From assembly GCA_963775805.1 (NCBI GenBank), contig CAVZKG010000007.1, positions 186,001 to 250,000 of the forward strand: a stretch of 64,000 bases of DNA, given 5' to 3'. Shown here in pieces: positions 55,134-63,931 of this stretch (position 1 is the stretch's first letter; every line of letters begins with the position of its first letter). The position numbers and the translations under genes were made by a program. The notes under the pieces were generated by a model. It was not told where the DNA came from, did no database searches, and saw only the letters and a program-made list of their open reading frames with translations. Origin of the DNA: JAFAMB01 sp963775805. GTDB lineage: Bacteria; Verrucomicrobiota; Verrucomicrobiia; Chthoniobacterales; JAFAMB01.

Positions 55134-55605
55134 AAGGCCGCTTGCAAGGTCTGCAGCTTTACCTAGCGCCACCTTGGCGATGCAAACAAATTGTGGACGA
55201 CTCGAGTGAGGCCGTAAAACGAAGGAACTTCCGAGCAGACAAGTAGCGCAATCCTCCGTCTCGAATTCAGCTCCTGCCGCCGGTACCCGGGTCATGTGGT
55301 CCCAATACCTGGTGAGGAAATAGCAAATCGAGATGTCTCGACTCAACTAGAGACGCGTGCTTCGCCTGCAGCGAAAATGGACAGGCTTCTTAGCGCGAGT
55401 CGTAGAGGCAATACGCATCAAATCGTACTCGTGTAATTCTCAAACAAGGACCTTTCAGTGATAGTAAATCACTACATCCATGTAGCGTAGTTTGTGACAA
55501 CAATCTATACAGGGTGTAGGGGCGACTGGCTCGTTTCGCGCTTTTTCACGAGCGAACGCGATCCACTAACTGCTTCTGCTAGATGAAATCAAAATTCCAA
55601 GGCAT
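55134..55605. other. Intergenic region upstream of the ammonium transporter
   Basis: No gene found. A small perfect hairpin CTACATCCATGTAG lies at about 55482-55495. The regulatory elements of the transporter follow directly. Confidence 0.4.
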
Positions 55606-55621
55606 GGCATGGGGCGTGCTG
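55606..55621 (+). promoter_or_regulatory. Sigma-54-type promoter for the ammonium transporter
   Basis: TGGCATGGGGCGTGCT matches the -24/-12 consensus TGGCACG-N4-TTGCW at 10 of 12 defined positions, with GG and GC in the correct spacing. It lies 134 bp before the transporter start. Nitrogen-controlled (NtrC) expression is therefore likely. Confidence 0.55.
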
Positions 55622-55665
55622 TCGCTGGACGCGACTTTAACCGTTTCGATCAAGGGAGGTTTTAA

Positions 55666-55716
55666 TGGTGAAGCAGTCTCATCGTAGGGAACTCTCTCGA
55701 TATCGAGGCCTCTGAA
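55666..55716 (+). CDS. Possible leader peptide before the ammonium transporter
   Basis: ATG GTG AAG ... TGA encodes MVKQSHRRELSRYRGL. A strong ribosome-binding site AAGGGAGG ends 5 bases upstream. It lies between the sigma-54-like promoter and the transporter, 38 bp before that gene. It may be a regulatory leader or a spurious short frame. Confidence 0.35.
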
Positions 55717-55754
55717 TTCATCCGGACAACTTGCGACCAAGGAACCTAATCCAA

Positions 55755-57614
55755 ATGCCAGTTCACAGAAAGATCATCCAATACGCGGTTCTGCCTGCTC
55801 TATTCTGTTGCACGATTCTCGCGACCGAATCAATCTTCGCTGAGGATGCTTCGCCTTCCCCTTCTGCAGCCGCCCCAGCGGCTTCTCCGACTGCTGCTTC
55901 AGCAGCATCGCCGGCACCGACTCCAGTTGCTCCGGATTCGACGGCAACAGCAAACAATAATGGAACGGGGATTGACCTGACGTGGCCCGCTCCGGCGAAA
56001 GCCGATCCCAAAACTAGCTTGAGCACCGGAGAACCAACCGTCGATGACGCCGGAAAGACGACAGCGGGAGCAAATTCGGAACTGGTGAAGAATGTTGCTC
56101 ATAACAAGATTTCGATCAATGTCGCCTGGACGTTGGTAACTGGCTTCCTCGTCATGTTTATGCAGGCGGGTTTTGCGCTCGTCGAAACCGGCCTATGTCG
56201 GGCCAAGAGTGCTGCACACGTAATGTCGACTAATTTCATGATCTACGGGCTTGGGATGCTAGGCTTCTGGATTTGCGGTTTCGCGATCATGTTCGGTGGA
56301 TTTGGTGTGGCGCCTGGAGCGATCGGGGGACAGCCGTCGCTGGGTCAAGGCATTTTACTTTTGAACAAGGAAGTTACGCTTCCGATATTCGGCAAACCAT
56401 TCGGTCTCATGGGCGGTGCAGGGTTTTTCCTTGGGAACGACGTATTCGACACGGCGATCTTCAGCCTTTTTCTGTTTGAGATGGTTTTCATGGACACTAC
56501 GGCGACCATTCCGACCGGCGCGATGGCAGAGCGGTGGAACTTCAAAAATTTCATGATCTATGGATTTTGGGTAGGGATGCTTCCATACTCTCTGTTCGGT
56601 AACTGGGTATGGGGCGGCGGCTGGCTCGCGCAATTAGGCATGAATTTCGGTCTAGGTCATGGTCATGTGGACTTCGCCGGATCTTCGGTCGTACATCAAA
56701 CGGGCGGCATGATCGGGCTTGCGGGAGCATGGGTAATCGGAGCGCGCGTCGGGAAGTTTGGACCGGACGGCAAACCGCGACCGATCCCGGGACATAATAT
56801 CCCTATGGTAATGCTTGGTACGTTTATTCTGGCTTTTGGATGGTTCGGCTTTAATCCAGGATCAACGCTTTCCGCAACAGATAATCGGATCGCGATCATC
56901 GCGGTTAACACGATGCTGGCTTCGGCGTCCGGCGCATTGTTTTCGACACTTGTGATGATGTGGAAATTTGGCAAGCCCGATCCGTCGATGATGTGCAACG
57001 GCATGCTTGCCGGGCTGGTGGCTATCACTGCGCCATGCGCGTTTGTTAGTTCATTGGGAGCCGTAATTGTCGGTGCGGTCGCGGGCGTATTGGTGGTCGC
57101 TTCCGTATTCTTTATCGAGCGAGTTCTAAAACTTGATGATCCAGTGGGAGCCATCTCCGTGCACGGCACTTGTGGATCCTGGGGTGTCCTATCTGTTGGC
57201 CTTTTGGCGAATGGCAGCTACGGTCAGGGGTGGGGCGGGGTCCATAAACTCATCAAGGACGGCGCCGTACAGATTATTACGAATGACGGCGCGAAAGAGA
57301 CGATCGACAAGTTCAACAAGCTGCTTACGGACGGTTGGAGCGATCAGGGTGTGACCGGAGCTCTCGGCCCTCTATTCGGCGGAGCTTACAGTGATTGGAG
57401 CCAATTCGGCGCGGAATTCGTTGGTACGCTGACAAACTTCGTTTTCGTGACCCTTTTCGCCCTTTTGTGGTTCAAGCTTTCTAACCTGATTATTCCACTC
57501 CGTTCGAAACGAGAAGATGAGATTGTGGGTCTGGATATCCCGGAGATGGGCGCTGAGGCGTACCCAGATTACCAACTTACAGATAAATCCTCTCCTCCCG
57601 CGGACGTGGCCTGA
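55755..57614 (+). CDS. amt: Ammonium transporter (Amt/Mep/Rh family)
   Basis: 619 residues from ATG 55755. A signal-like N-terminus is followed by an Ala/Pro/Ser-rich linker (about 30-110). The channel domain starts at 'INVAWTLVTGFLVMFMQAGFALVETG'. The pore His residues are in 'SVVHQTGGMIGLAGAW' and 'ISVHGTCGSWG'. It conducts ammonium across the inner membrane. The linker and a long loop 'LLANGSYGQGWGGVHKLIKDG' are longer than in AmtB, as in many environmental Amt proteins. No glnK gene is adjacent. Confidence 0.93.
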   Translation: MPVHRKIIQYAVLPALFCCTILATESIFAEDASPSPSAAAPAASPTAASAASPAPTPVAPDSTATANNNGTGIDLTWPAPAKADPKTSLSTGEPTVDDAGKTTAGANSELVKNVAHNKISINVAWTLVTGFLVMFMQAGFALVETGLCRAKSAAHVMSTNFMIYGLGMLGFWICGFAIMFGGFGVAPGAIGGQPSLGQGILLLNKEVTLPIFGKPFGLMGGAGFFLGNDVFDTAIFSLFLFEMVFMDTTATIPTGAMAERWNFKNFMIYGFWVGMLPYSLFGNWVWGGGWLAQLGMNFGLGHGHVDFAGSSVVHQTGGMIGLAGAWVIGARVGKFGPDGKPRPIPGHNIPMVMLGTFILAFGWFGFNPGSTLSATDNRIAIIAVNTMLASASGALFSTLVMMWKFGKPDPSMMCNGMLAGLVAITAPCAFVSSLGAVIVGAVAGVLVVASVFFIERVLKLDDPVGAISVHGTCGSWGVLSVGLLANGSYGQGWGGVHKLIKDGAVQIITNDGAKETIDKFNKLLTDGWSDQGVTGALGPLFGGAYSDWSQFGAEFVGTLTNFVFVTLFALLWFKLSNLIIPLRSKREDEIVGLDIPEMGAEAYPDYQLTDKSSPPADVA

Positions 57615-57630
57615 TAGAACGGAGCATTCT

Positions 57631-57969
57631 ATGGGTCAAAGTTCTGCATCAATTATTCTAGTTGCGGTGTCGCTAGGAACACTTGCGCTGGGCTTCCAAA
57701 TCTGGCGGTTGACGAGCAGCAAATCAATCATCTTGAACACCGTGGTAGCAAGTACTGCCTTACTATTTGCCGCTTACATTTGCTCAACGCCGGGAAGAGG
57801 CGGGATCGCATACGTCATCCCTTTCCTCGTGGCAATGATCTTTGCCGGGCGCGGGATTGGCACGCTTTGGCGTAGCCGGAAGGAAGCCGCCCTTCGCCTT
57901 CCGTCAACACTCCTGTTAGCGGCCTCCGGTGCTTCGCTTTACGCGACCGTTGCGGTCTATTTTGCATAG
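57631..57969 (+). CDS. Small membrane protein after amt
   Basis: 112 residues with four hydrophobic segments (SIILVAVSLGTLALGFQIW, ILNTVVASTALLFAAYI, IAYVIPFLVAMIFAGRGIG, LPSTLLLAASGASLYATVAVYF). It begins 16 bp after amt and is probably co-transcribed. No family recognised. Confidence 0.6.
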   Translation: MGQSSASIILVAVSLGTLALGFQIWRLTSSKSIILNTVVASTALLFAAYICSTPGRGGIAYVIPFLVAMIFAGRGIGTLWRSRKEAALRLPSTLLLAASGASLYATVAVYFA

Positions 57970-58186
57970 TAAGATTCACATTGGTGTGCCTTTTTTGACA
58001 TAGGCGCCCGGCGGGTGGTCTTGGTCCAGTGCGCGGACTTGATGTAATCGGGAAACGGCTTTGCTTTTTGATCTAAGTGGCGTTTACAATGCACAGTCTC
58101 GTGTTGCAACCGCAGTTTTCAAGATCCGCTTCTTCCAATTTACGATTCCAGATACATGAAATCTGACGCTTTCGGTTTAAGAAATT

Positions 58187-58747
58187 TTACTCGCGCTCAC
58201 GGACCCATCTGATTGCGAAGTGTTGCAATTCAGTTGCGTTGCAGAAATCCATCTTTTCTTTAATCCTCGCTCGATATGTATCAACGGTGGCTGCGCCGAG
58301 TTGAAGTATATCAGCTATCTGACGGGTCGTGTGGCCGTGTCCGATTAAGTCCAGCACTTCCAATTCCCGATCCGTTAAACGATCGAGCGGTCTGGCTAAA
58401 CTCGTGGTTTGGGCCGCCGTTAGACTCTTCAGGAATTGCAAAGTCATCATCTCGGAAAGATAGATATCTCCCGCAAGCACCCGCCTGATCGCCAATAAAA
58501 CTTCCTCAGCCGCTTGATGTTTCGTTATATATCCGGAGGCGCCTGCGCGTAGGGATCGCTCGGCATAGAGAGTTTCATCGTGCATCGAGAGGACGAGCGC
58601 TGGTAAGCCAATGGATAGGGCTTTTATATGTTTGATGAGCTCCAGTCCACTGGAGCCTTTCAACGAAATGTCTACGATCGTCAGATCGGGCACCGTCTTC
58701 CGAATGAGTGGTATTGCATCCTCAACACTTCCAGCCTCTCCACTCAC
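58187..58747 (-). pseudogene. LuxR/NarL-family response regulator lacking its N-terminus
   Basis: 186 residues. The receiver starts late: the first phosphoacid cluster is missing, but 'LTIVDISLKGSSGLELI' carries the phosphoacceptor Asp, and 'ALVLSMHDE' and 'GASGYITKHQAAEE' follow. The DNA-binding domain is 'DRLTDRELEVLDLIGHGHTTRQIADILQLGAATVDTYRARIKEKM'. About 40-50 N-terminal residues are gone, replaced by a universal-stress-protein fragment, so signalling is probably lost. Confidence 0.75.
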
Positions 58748-59112
58748 CGTAACAGGTTGAGGAGCGCGCTGCGTTGCGGTGCGCCGACAATGAGATGCGA
58801 AGCCCCGACCGTCGCCGCTATGTCGACAATGGTGTCCGCGGTTGAGTCACTCACTGCATAACAAGGTAGAAGCCGGAGACCATGTGCCTTTTCGCTCGCG
58901 TACTTGAAAATCGACACTGCTTCATCATCTTCAGCCCATTTTCGTTTGCGGTCACCTGGAGCGATCACCGGTTGTTCGCGGACAAACAAAAGGTAGAGCG
59001 GGCGATCAGTTTCTTTCGCAGCCTCGATCGCATAGTCCAAGGTGCGCCCGATTCCGCGTACCGCACAAAGGATCGGGGTACCTGAGAGTTCCGGAACGTC
59101 CTGGCTGAGTGC
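58744..59112 (-). pseudogene. Universal-stress-protein domain fragment
   Basis: The open frame from 59112 reads 'GTPILCAVRGIGRTLDYAIEAAKETDRPLYLLFVREQ...STADTIVDIAATVGASHLIVGAPQRSALLNLLR' and stops at 58744. This is a UspA-type nucleotide-binding fold like those fused to amino-acid permeases. Its usual end (G-x9-G-(S/T) then terminal strand) is missing because of the junction with the response regulator, and the N-terminus or permease part is also absent. Confidence 0.65.
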
Positions 59113-59458
59113 TCATCGGCGCTTTTCACACGGGCCCGACTCATCGCCACAAGATTATGAGCGATGGCCGCGCCTCTTTTCTTGATGATGGTTGCGAGCC
59201 TTCTTTTCGTTGGGGTCGCCGCTGGCGAATGACAAGAGGCGGCGGCGCGGCTTGAAGCTGGACCCAGTCAGTCAGGCCCCCCCGAGCCCAGCCCTTGAGC
59301 TCACAGGTCAAAATAAAAGCTTTTTTCACTTTCGCTCGCAAGTGGAGGACTTGTCTGCCGAACGGGGTCTCTTAGCGATAGGTGTACTTCCCCCGAAAAA
59401 ACGGACACGAGTGTGTTTGGTTTTTCTCGCTTGTTATAGAAGCAGAAGGCTAGGCTGC

Positions 59459-59545
59459 GGTCAAGGTCGCAAGCCGGCATAAACGGCCTCCTTCCCGCGC
59501 TGAGCGCGGGAAGGAGGCCGTTTATGCCGGCTTGCGACCTTGACC
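59459..59545. repeat. Perfect 42-bp palindrome (87 bp in total)
   Basis: Left arm 59459-59500 and right arm 59504-59545 are exact reverse complements with a TGA loop at 59501-59503. The arms carry the last about 27 codons and stop of the IS3 orfB. Such a perfect, long hairpin is unstable in most cells and could be a very strong terminator, a recombination product, or a sequence artefact. Confidence 0.9.
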
Positions 59546-60426
59546 TTCGCCCCACCTTCTGCACAGAGGGTAGCTGTAACTTTTTCTTTCGAAAAAGTGG
59601 TTCTTTTTTCTGATTGATAACGGGATTCATACTGACGAGGGCTCTGATATCCTAACGCACTGTGAAGACGTTGGTTGTTGTAGTAGACCTCGATGTACTC
59701 GAAAATGGTACTTCGGGCTTGGGCCTTGGATTCAAAACAGTTGCTGACCGGAAAACATTCTGTTTTTAAGCTGCTGAAGAACGCTTCGGCTTTAGCGTTT
59801 TCATAACAGTTCCCTCGAGCGCTCATACTCGGGATGGCTTGGATCACCTCAAGCGGTTTGCGCACCAGCTGACTGGTGTACTGGCAACCTCGGTCAGAAT
59901 GAAAGTATAGACCAACTCGGGGCTGACGCAGCACCAGGGCGTTTTGCAGCGCCTGGTGCACCAAAGCGGCCTCGAGCCGATCGTCCAACTTCCAGCCGAC
60001 CACTCGGCGACTGAAAAGGTCCAAAATCACCGCCAGGTAGGTAATATCGCTGACCCAAATCTGATTGGGCCGCTGAGACACCAGATTGGCGATCCGATTG
60101 GGCTCCGCTCGCTCGGCGGCTACAGTCGTCTTAGGACGAAAAGCCCGTTTTTTACGTGCCACCAGTTGCTGCTGGCGCATCAGCCGGGCCACTCGGTTTT
60201 TGCCTACGCGCCGGCCCTTCTGGCGCAGCGCCCGCGTCACTCGGGGGCTGCCGTAGCGCTGGGCATGGGCCTTAAAGACCTGTTCGATCTTTTGCATCAA
60301 TTCTCTTTGTTCCCTGGCTCGCCGGCTCTCCTGCCCGCTTCTCCATCGGTAAAAGGCGCTGCGAGATACCCTCAATGCCGAACAACTTTCCTTGACCCCG
60401 TACTGAACCGATAATTGCTCGATCAT
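59461..60426 (-). CDS. IS3-family transposase OrfB with internal deletion
   Basis: 321 residues. 'YGVKESCSALRVSRSAFYRW' start, HTH_21 'YGSPRVTRALRQKGRRVGKNRVARLMRQQ', and the integrase core with the three acidic residues in 'WVSDITYL', 'FHSDRGCQYTS' and 'NCYENAKAEAFFSSLKTE'. Between D-I-T-Y and L-A-V-I-L-D about ten residues found in relatives (ending E-G-W-x-Y) are missing, so activity is doubtful. The C-terminal 50 residues after 'ALGYQSPRQYE' are not family-like and run through the palindrome. Confidence 0.85.
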   Translation of the reverse strand: MIEQLSVQYGVKESCSALRVSRSAFYRWRSGQESRRAREQRELMQKIEQVFKAHAQRYGSPRVTRALRQKGRRVGKNRVARLMRQQQLVARKKRAFRPKTTVAAERAEPNRIANLVSQRPNQIWVSDITYLAVILDLFSRRVVGWKLDDRLEAALVHQALQNALVLRQPRVGLYFHSDRGCQYTSQLVRKPLEVIQAIPSMSARGNCYENAKAEAFFSSLKTECFPVSNCFESKAQARSTIFEYIEVYYNNQRLHSALGYQSPRQYESRYQSEKRTTFSKEKVTATLCAEGGAKVKVASRHKRPPSRAQRGKEAVYAGLRP

Positions 60427-60622
60427 CGCATACCGGGATTCGGTTCTTCCCCCAGGATGCTCATCTACTGCCAGACATGCTGCGCCGGGACTTGGCCCAC
60501 AAGGGACTGCTTTCGGATTCTATCACGCTGGCTTGGCGGCTATTAGCCTGGATTGAGCTTAACTGAATCTATGACCGCCGCGGTCAGAAGGTTCTCCTCG
60601 AAGGCATGGAGAGGATTCGATA

Positions 60623-60960
60623 CTAGGCTTCCCGCAGAGATTTGAAGAGTACTAGCGCCATCAGCTCTGTCGCCATTCGAGCCAAATCTTCTTGCCGCCG
60701 CGCTGCATTGTTGATCAAGGCACCCATGAGCGCTTCGGCTTTCCGTTGCGGGAAATTGCCGAATATCAAACAAAGCCACCCTGGAAAGGGCCTTAACGCT
60801 GCCAAAGTGACGAATTAAAGCAGCGGCGATGGATTGTTTTCCAACAAGCAAAACCAAGTGTTCTTCGACACTGAGCGCGTTAGTTCCATAGCGTTCCAGT
60901 TTTTCACAGATAGTGAAGCTCGGCGAGGCTTTGAGGGCAGCTTCCGAATGGTTTCGAGGT
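60623..60960 (-). pseudogene. RadC-like (UPF0758) N-terminal fragment, frameshifted
   Basis: One frame reads 'ICEKLERYGTNALSVEEHLVLLVGKQSIAAALIRHFGSVKALSRVALFDIRQF', the helix-hairpin-helix front part of RadC-type proteins. The next frame continues 'PQRKAEALMGALINNAARR' after a shift at about 60757, to the stop at 60623. The JAB metalloprotease part is missing. Confidence 0.55.
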
Positions 60961-61228
60961 TCGCTTTCGAATTGAAAAATATGTTGTTGCATATTTTTCG
61001 TTTGGAAGCGAAGGCATCGCTTTGAGCGTCCGGGGTAAAACCGGATCGGGCCGCAAGAGCCGCCGAGCTTGCGAAAACGGGTCGAGGATTTAAGTAGAAG
61101 GGACACCGAGGCCTGCCGAGAGAGGGCCGCAGGCTGTTTAAGCCGCAGACGGTACACTTGCGGCCGATCTTACGCCGGCATTTGAAGTATGTCAGCGCAG
61201 CGGGTGGAGTTACAGGAGTGGTTTTAGG
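60961..61228. other. Region without recognised gene
   Basis: About 270 bp between the RadC fragment and the structured leader. No supported coding frame was found. Confidence 0.35.
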
Positions 61229-61303
61229 CGAACCTGGGTTCGTCCTAGGAGAATGAGGAAGGCGAGACCGCTTTGGGGCTCGCCGGGGAGAAAGTCTTTC
61301 TCC
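61229..61303 (+). promoter_or_regulatory. Three consecutive hairpins in the leader of the PLD-like gene
   Basis: CGAACC/GGTTCG (61229-61242), GGCGAG/CTCGCC (61261-61284) and GGAGAA/TTCTCC (61287-61303) form three stems in a row. The gene starts at 61334. No T-run follows the last stem, so a terminator is less likely than a structured 5' leader or small RNA. Confidence 0.45.
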
Positions 61304-61333
61304 GTAGAGAATAACCCGTAGTATAGAGGGCTG

Positions 61334-62218
61334 ATGGATCGCGAGGAAGCTTTAGAACTATTTCAAAAGATACTGTCGGCTAAGCATCCTAACCCGGAGC
61401 AGGCGATCAAAGAGATCGAACGCCGAGTCGTGAGCGAAGCGCGGGCAGACACCGGAACAGATAGTCGCGATATCGAAGCGCTACTGACAGAGGAATTTAT
61501 CAATCTTATACGAGCAACAGCGAGCGCCGTATTGCAGGACGCTGAAAGAGTTTTCTCGAAGCCAGGGATGCCACTTGACGATCCGACTAAAAGTGACCTT
61601 AAGAGAGCGGTTTGGCAGGAGCCTGCACGCTTGATCAGCTTTGCGGAACAGGCCCTGCGGCGCGTGGTTATGGGGCACCCAGCAATTCCTCGTGCGCAAA
61701 CGCTTCACCAGAAATTCGAGCATTGGCGACACCTTTGCGAGGCCGAGATCGACCTGCTGTTCAATGCCGGTAGCACAGGTGGGTTGCAACAGCGCTTGGT
61801 ACAGTCGGGCGAGTTTTTTGAAGGGAACCTGATTCTCCGCGAATTATTTGAGAGTGCTCGCACACAGATAGATGTGATCGACCCGTACATTGGAATTCGC
61901 TTGCTGACGTTGTTATCGGTCAAGCACAATGCGGTTAGCATTCGCATTATCCACAATGCTATTCGGCCCAAGCCTGCGGACGCCCAGGCGTTAAAGGATT
62001 TCAAGAGACAATTTAGCGATGTAGAAATCCGGGTCCTTCAGGATGACCTTCACGATCGCTTTATCATCATCGATAACCTAACCGCTTACACACTCGGTCA
62101 CTCACTTAAAGATCTTGGCTCAAAGGATACCGTGGTTACGTCGGCACCCGATTCTTTGCCAATCATCGAGCTTTTCAAAAAGCGATGGCAACAAGCCGCG
62201 AATGACCCGAACCTCTGA
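61334..62218 (+). CDS. PLD-like domain protein
   Basis: 294 residues, no signal peptide. The N-terminal 170 residues are helical and unrecognised. The C-terminal part has a phospholipase-D-like half-site: 'SARTQIDVIDPYIGIRLLTLL', 'VSIRIIHNAIRPK' and 'DLHDRFIIIDNLTAYTLGHSLKDLG' with an H-x-R-x4-D version of the HKD motif. One such motif implies a homodimeric nuclease or hydrolase. Proteins of this type are often accessory genes with defence roles; that role is inference. Confidence 0.7.
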   Translation: MDREEALELFQKILSAKHPNPEQAIKEIERRVVSEARADTGTDSRDIEALLTEEFINLIRATASAVLQDAERVFSKPGMPLDDPTKSDLKRAVWQEPARLISFAEQALRRVVMGHPAIPRAQTLHQKFEHWRHLCEAEIDLLFNAGSTGGLQQRLVQSGEFFEGNLILRELFESARTQIDVIDPYIGIRLLTLLSVKHNAVSIRIIHNAIRPKPADAQALKDFKRQFSDVEIRVLQDDLHDRFIIIDNLTAYTLGHSLKDLGSKDTVVTSAPDSLPIIELFKKRWQQAANDPNL

Positions 62219-62283
62219 CAATGTAGCCGTATTCACATATCGCTACAGCCAGGTCCTAACATGCGTGAGGTCCGACCGGTTTG

Positions 62284-62637
62284 CTAATCTGTGAGGATCG
62301 TTACTACGGGATTCAATTCGGAGCCTGTTGAATTGAAAGCTAACTTCCAACGTCTAATGCGCGGCTCGAATTCCCATAACTTTTCAAGTTCATTCTCGAA
62401 AAGCTGTTGTGCCTCCTGCAACGAAGAAGCCCTTTTGAAGCCCATCTCTACACCAAAATCTCGGTGCAAAACCTGGGTACCCTTGGGGGTCGTAAGGATG
62501 TTTCGAGCATTCTGAAGTAACTCTTCAAAGCCACTGGCGCCGAAGTTGAAACCGTCGAGGGTACTATGCATGACCCCAGATGGGGCATGTACAAGCTGTA
62601 AGACTCCAAGACTAAAACTCATTCGTTTTCGATTCAA
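62284..62637 (-). CDS. gp25-like baseplate/tail domain protein
   Basis: 117 residues. 'FEELLQNARNILTTPKGTQVLHRDFGVEM' matches the gp25/TssE family start (I-L-x-T-x-x-G-x5-R-D-F-G), and 'LFENELEKLWEFEPRIRRWKLAF' the following E-P-R motif. The family forms part of contractile-tail baseplates (phage, type VI secretion, extracellular injection). No other tail gene is seen in the window, so it is isolated here. Confidence 0.6.
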   Translation of the reverse strand: MNRKRMSFSLGVLQLVHAPSGVMHSTLDGFNFGASGFEELLQNARNILTTPKGTQVLHRDFGVEMGFKRASSLQEAQQLFENELEKLWEFEPRIRRWKLAFNSTGSELNPVVTILTD

Positions 62638-62923
62638 TTGATGCCCGTGTCAGCCTAATTCAGCATCCTTCAAGGATTCTAGAAAGGGAGGTCGTGAGTT
62701 TCGAGCGAAAATCCAGCTGCGGCGCCGATCCCGATCGACAAGGCCGCTCTCTTGTAGTAAAGTGTTCTTCTGAACATATTGCTGCACGTCTAAATGCGTT
62801 CTTTGAAAGGTGGAAAACTCTAAGACGGATTGAACGACAGTGACAATCTAAGGAAATGTGGATATAAGGAAGCGATATCGCTACCCCTTGTGGGATGTGA
62901 TATCCTACGACACATGATGGCCG

Positions 62924-63913
62924 ATGAATAGTGCACTTCTGCGACGCCTTTTCTCTGCTATTCAAACTGGCAGTGCCGGTGATGTAGAAGCATTGTGTCG
63001 TCGAATCGTTGAAGACGAGCGTACTCGTGGCCACGCGAACGTAGCAGAGGATTTGCAAGGAATTCTAGACACTTCTGCAAAAAAGGGACCAGCCAAAGCT
63101 TACGAGGCCCCTGCTGGATTGGCTGCGCTGCCGCTGAGCAAGAGAGATTCTGCTCCGCTTGTCCACGTAATCCCTCACGAGCAGCTTCACCATCATATGG
63201 TCCTGCCGGAGAAGGTCGAAAGGCGTTTCCGTCGAATCGAAAAGGAATTCGCGGCAAGACATCGGCTGGCTGTCCACGGTCTGAAACCAAGCCATCGCAT
63301 TTTGCTTTATGGTCCGCCAGGGTGCGGTAAGAGCCTAGGAGCGGAGCGTTTGGCCTGGAATACAGGGTTACCTCTTCACAAGGTTCGGTTCGACACACTG
63401 CTCTCGTCTTACTTCGGAGAGACGCTCAGTAACCTTCGACGGCTGTTTGACGAAGTAGAAAAATATCCATGCGCTTTACTGTTGGACGAGTGCGACAGCT
63501 TGGCACGCTCACGAACAGAAAAAAATGATGTTGGCGAGATAAACCGAATTACAAATGTGCTGCTTGAATGCCTGGAGGCTTATCGCGGCAATGGTCTCGT
63601 CATTGCGGCAACAAACCTAGACTCTGCCCTCGATAATGCTTTGTTTCGACGATTTGACGAAGTGATAAGAATTCCTCCTCCGTCGACTTCCGAAATAGCA
63701 AAACTTTTGGAGTCTACTTTGTCGGCGATTCCGACTGAAAAGCAGATCGATTGGGCCTCATTTGCTAGACAATTGGATGGCCTGTCATGTTCTGAGGTTG
63801 TGCAAATAGCTCGCAGCGCCGCAAAGAACTGCGTAATGGAAGGTGCAAGAGTAGTTAGTACGCACTATCTTGAGGAAGCGGCGCGGGAGTATACTAGCAG
63901 GATTCAGAGTTAA
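62924..63913 (+). CDS. AAA+ ATPase, IetA-like
   Basis: 329 residues. A helical N-terminal region (1-100) precedes the AAA+ core: Walker A 'LYGPPGCGKSLGAE', pore-loop area 'SYFGETLSNLRRLFDE', Walker B 'ALLLDECDSLA', sensor-1 'VIAATN' and arginine finger 'NALFRRFDEVI'. AAA+ proteins of this size directly before a subtilisin-like protease gene make up the IetAS phage-defence pair; the gene that follows seems to fit. It starts at ATG 62924, after a 287-bp gap from a divergent gene. Confidence 0.8.
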   Translation: MNSALLRRLFSAIQTGSAGDVEALCRRIVEDERTRGHANVAEDLQGILDTSAKKGPAKAYEAPAGLAALPLSKRDSAPLVHVIPHEQLHHHMVLPEKVERRFRRIEKEFAARHRLAVHGLKPSHRILLYGPPGCGKSLGAERLAWNTGLPLHKVRFDTLLSSYFGETLSNLRRLFDEVEKYPCALLLDECDSLARSRTEKNDVGEINRITNVLLECLEAYRGNGLVIAATNLDSALDNALFRRFDEVIRIPPPSTSEIAKLLESTLSAIPTEKQIDWASFARQLDGLSCSEVVQIARSAAKNCVMEGARVVSTHYLEEAAREYTSRIQS

Positions 63914-63931
63914 GCGACGCTCAAGTCTTAG

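Larger units (their letters stand above)
59384..60480 (-). mobile_element. IS3-family insertion sequence, incomplete
   Basis: The orfB gene is present; orfA is not found upstream. The likely right terminal repeat is 'TTCCCCCGAAAAAACGGACA' (about 59389-59408), typical of IS3 ends. The left end and orfA seem lost, so the element is probably immobile. Confidence 0.6.
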
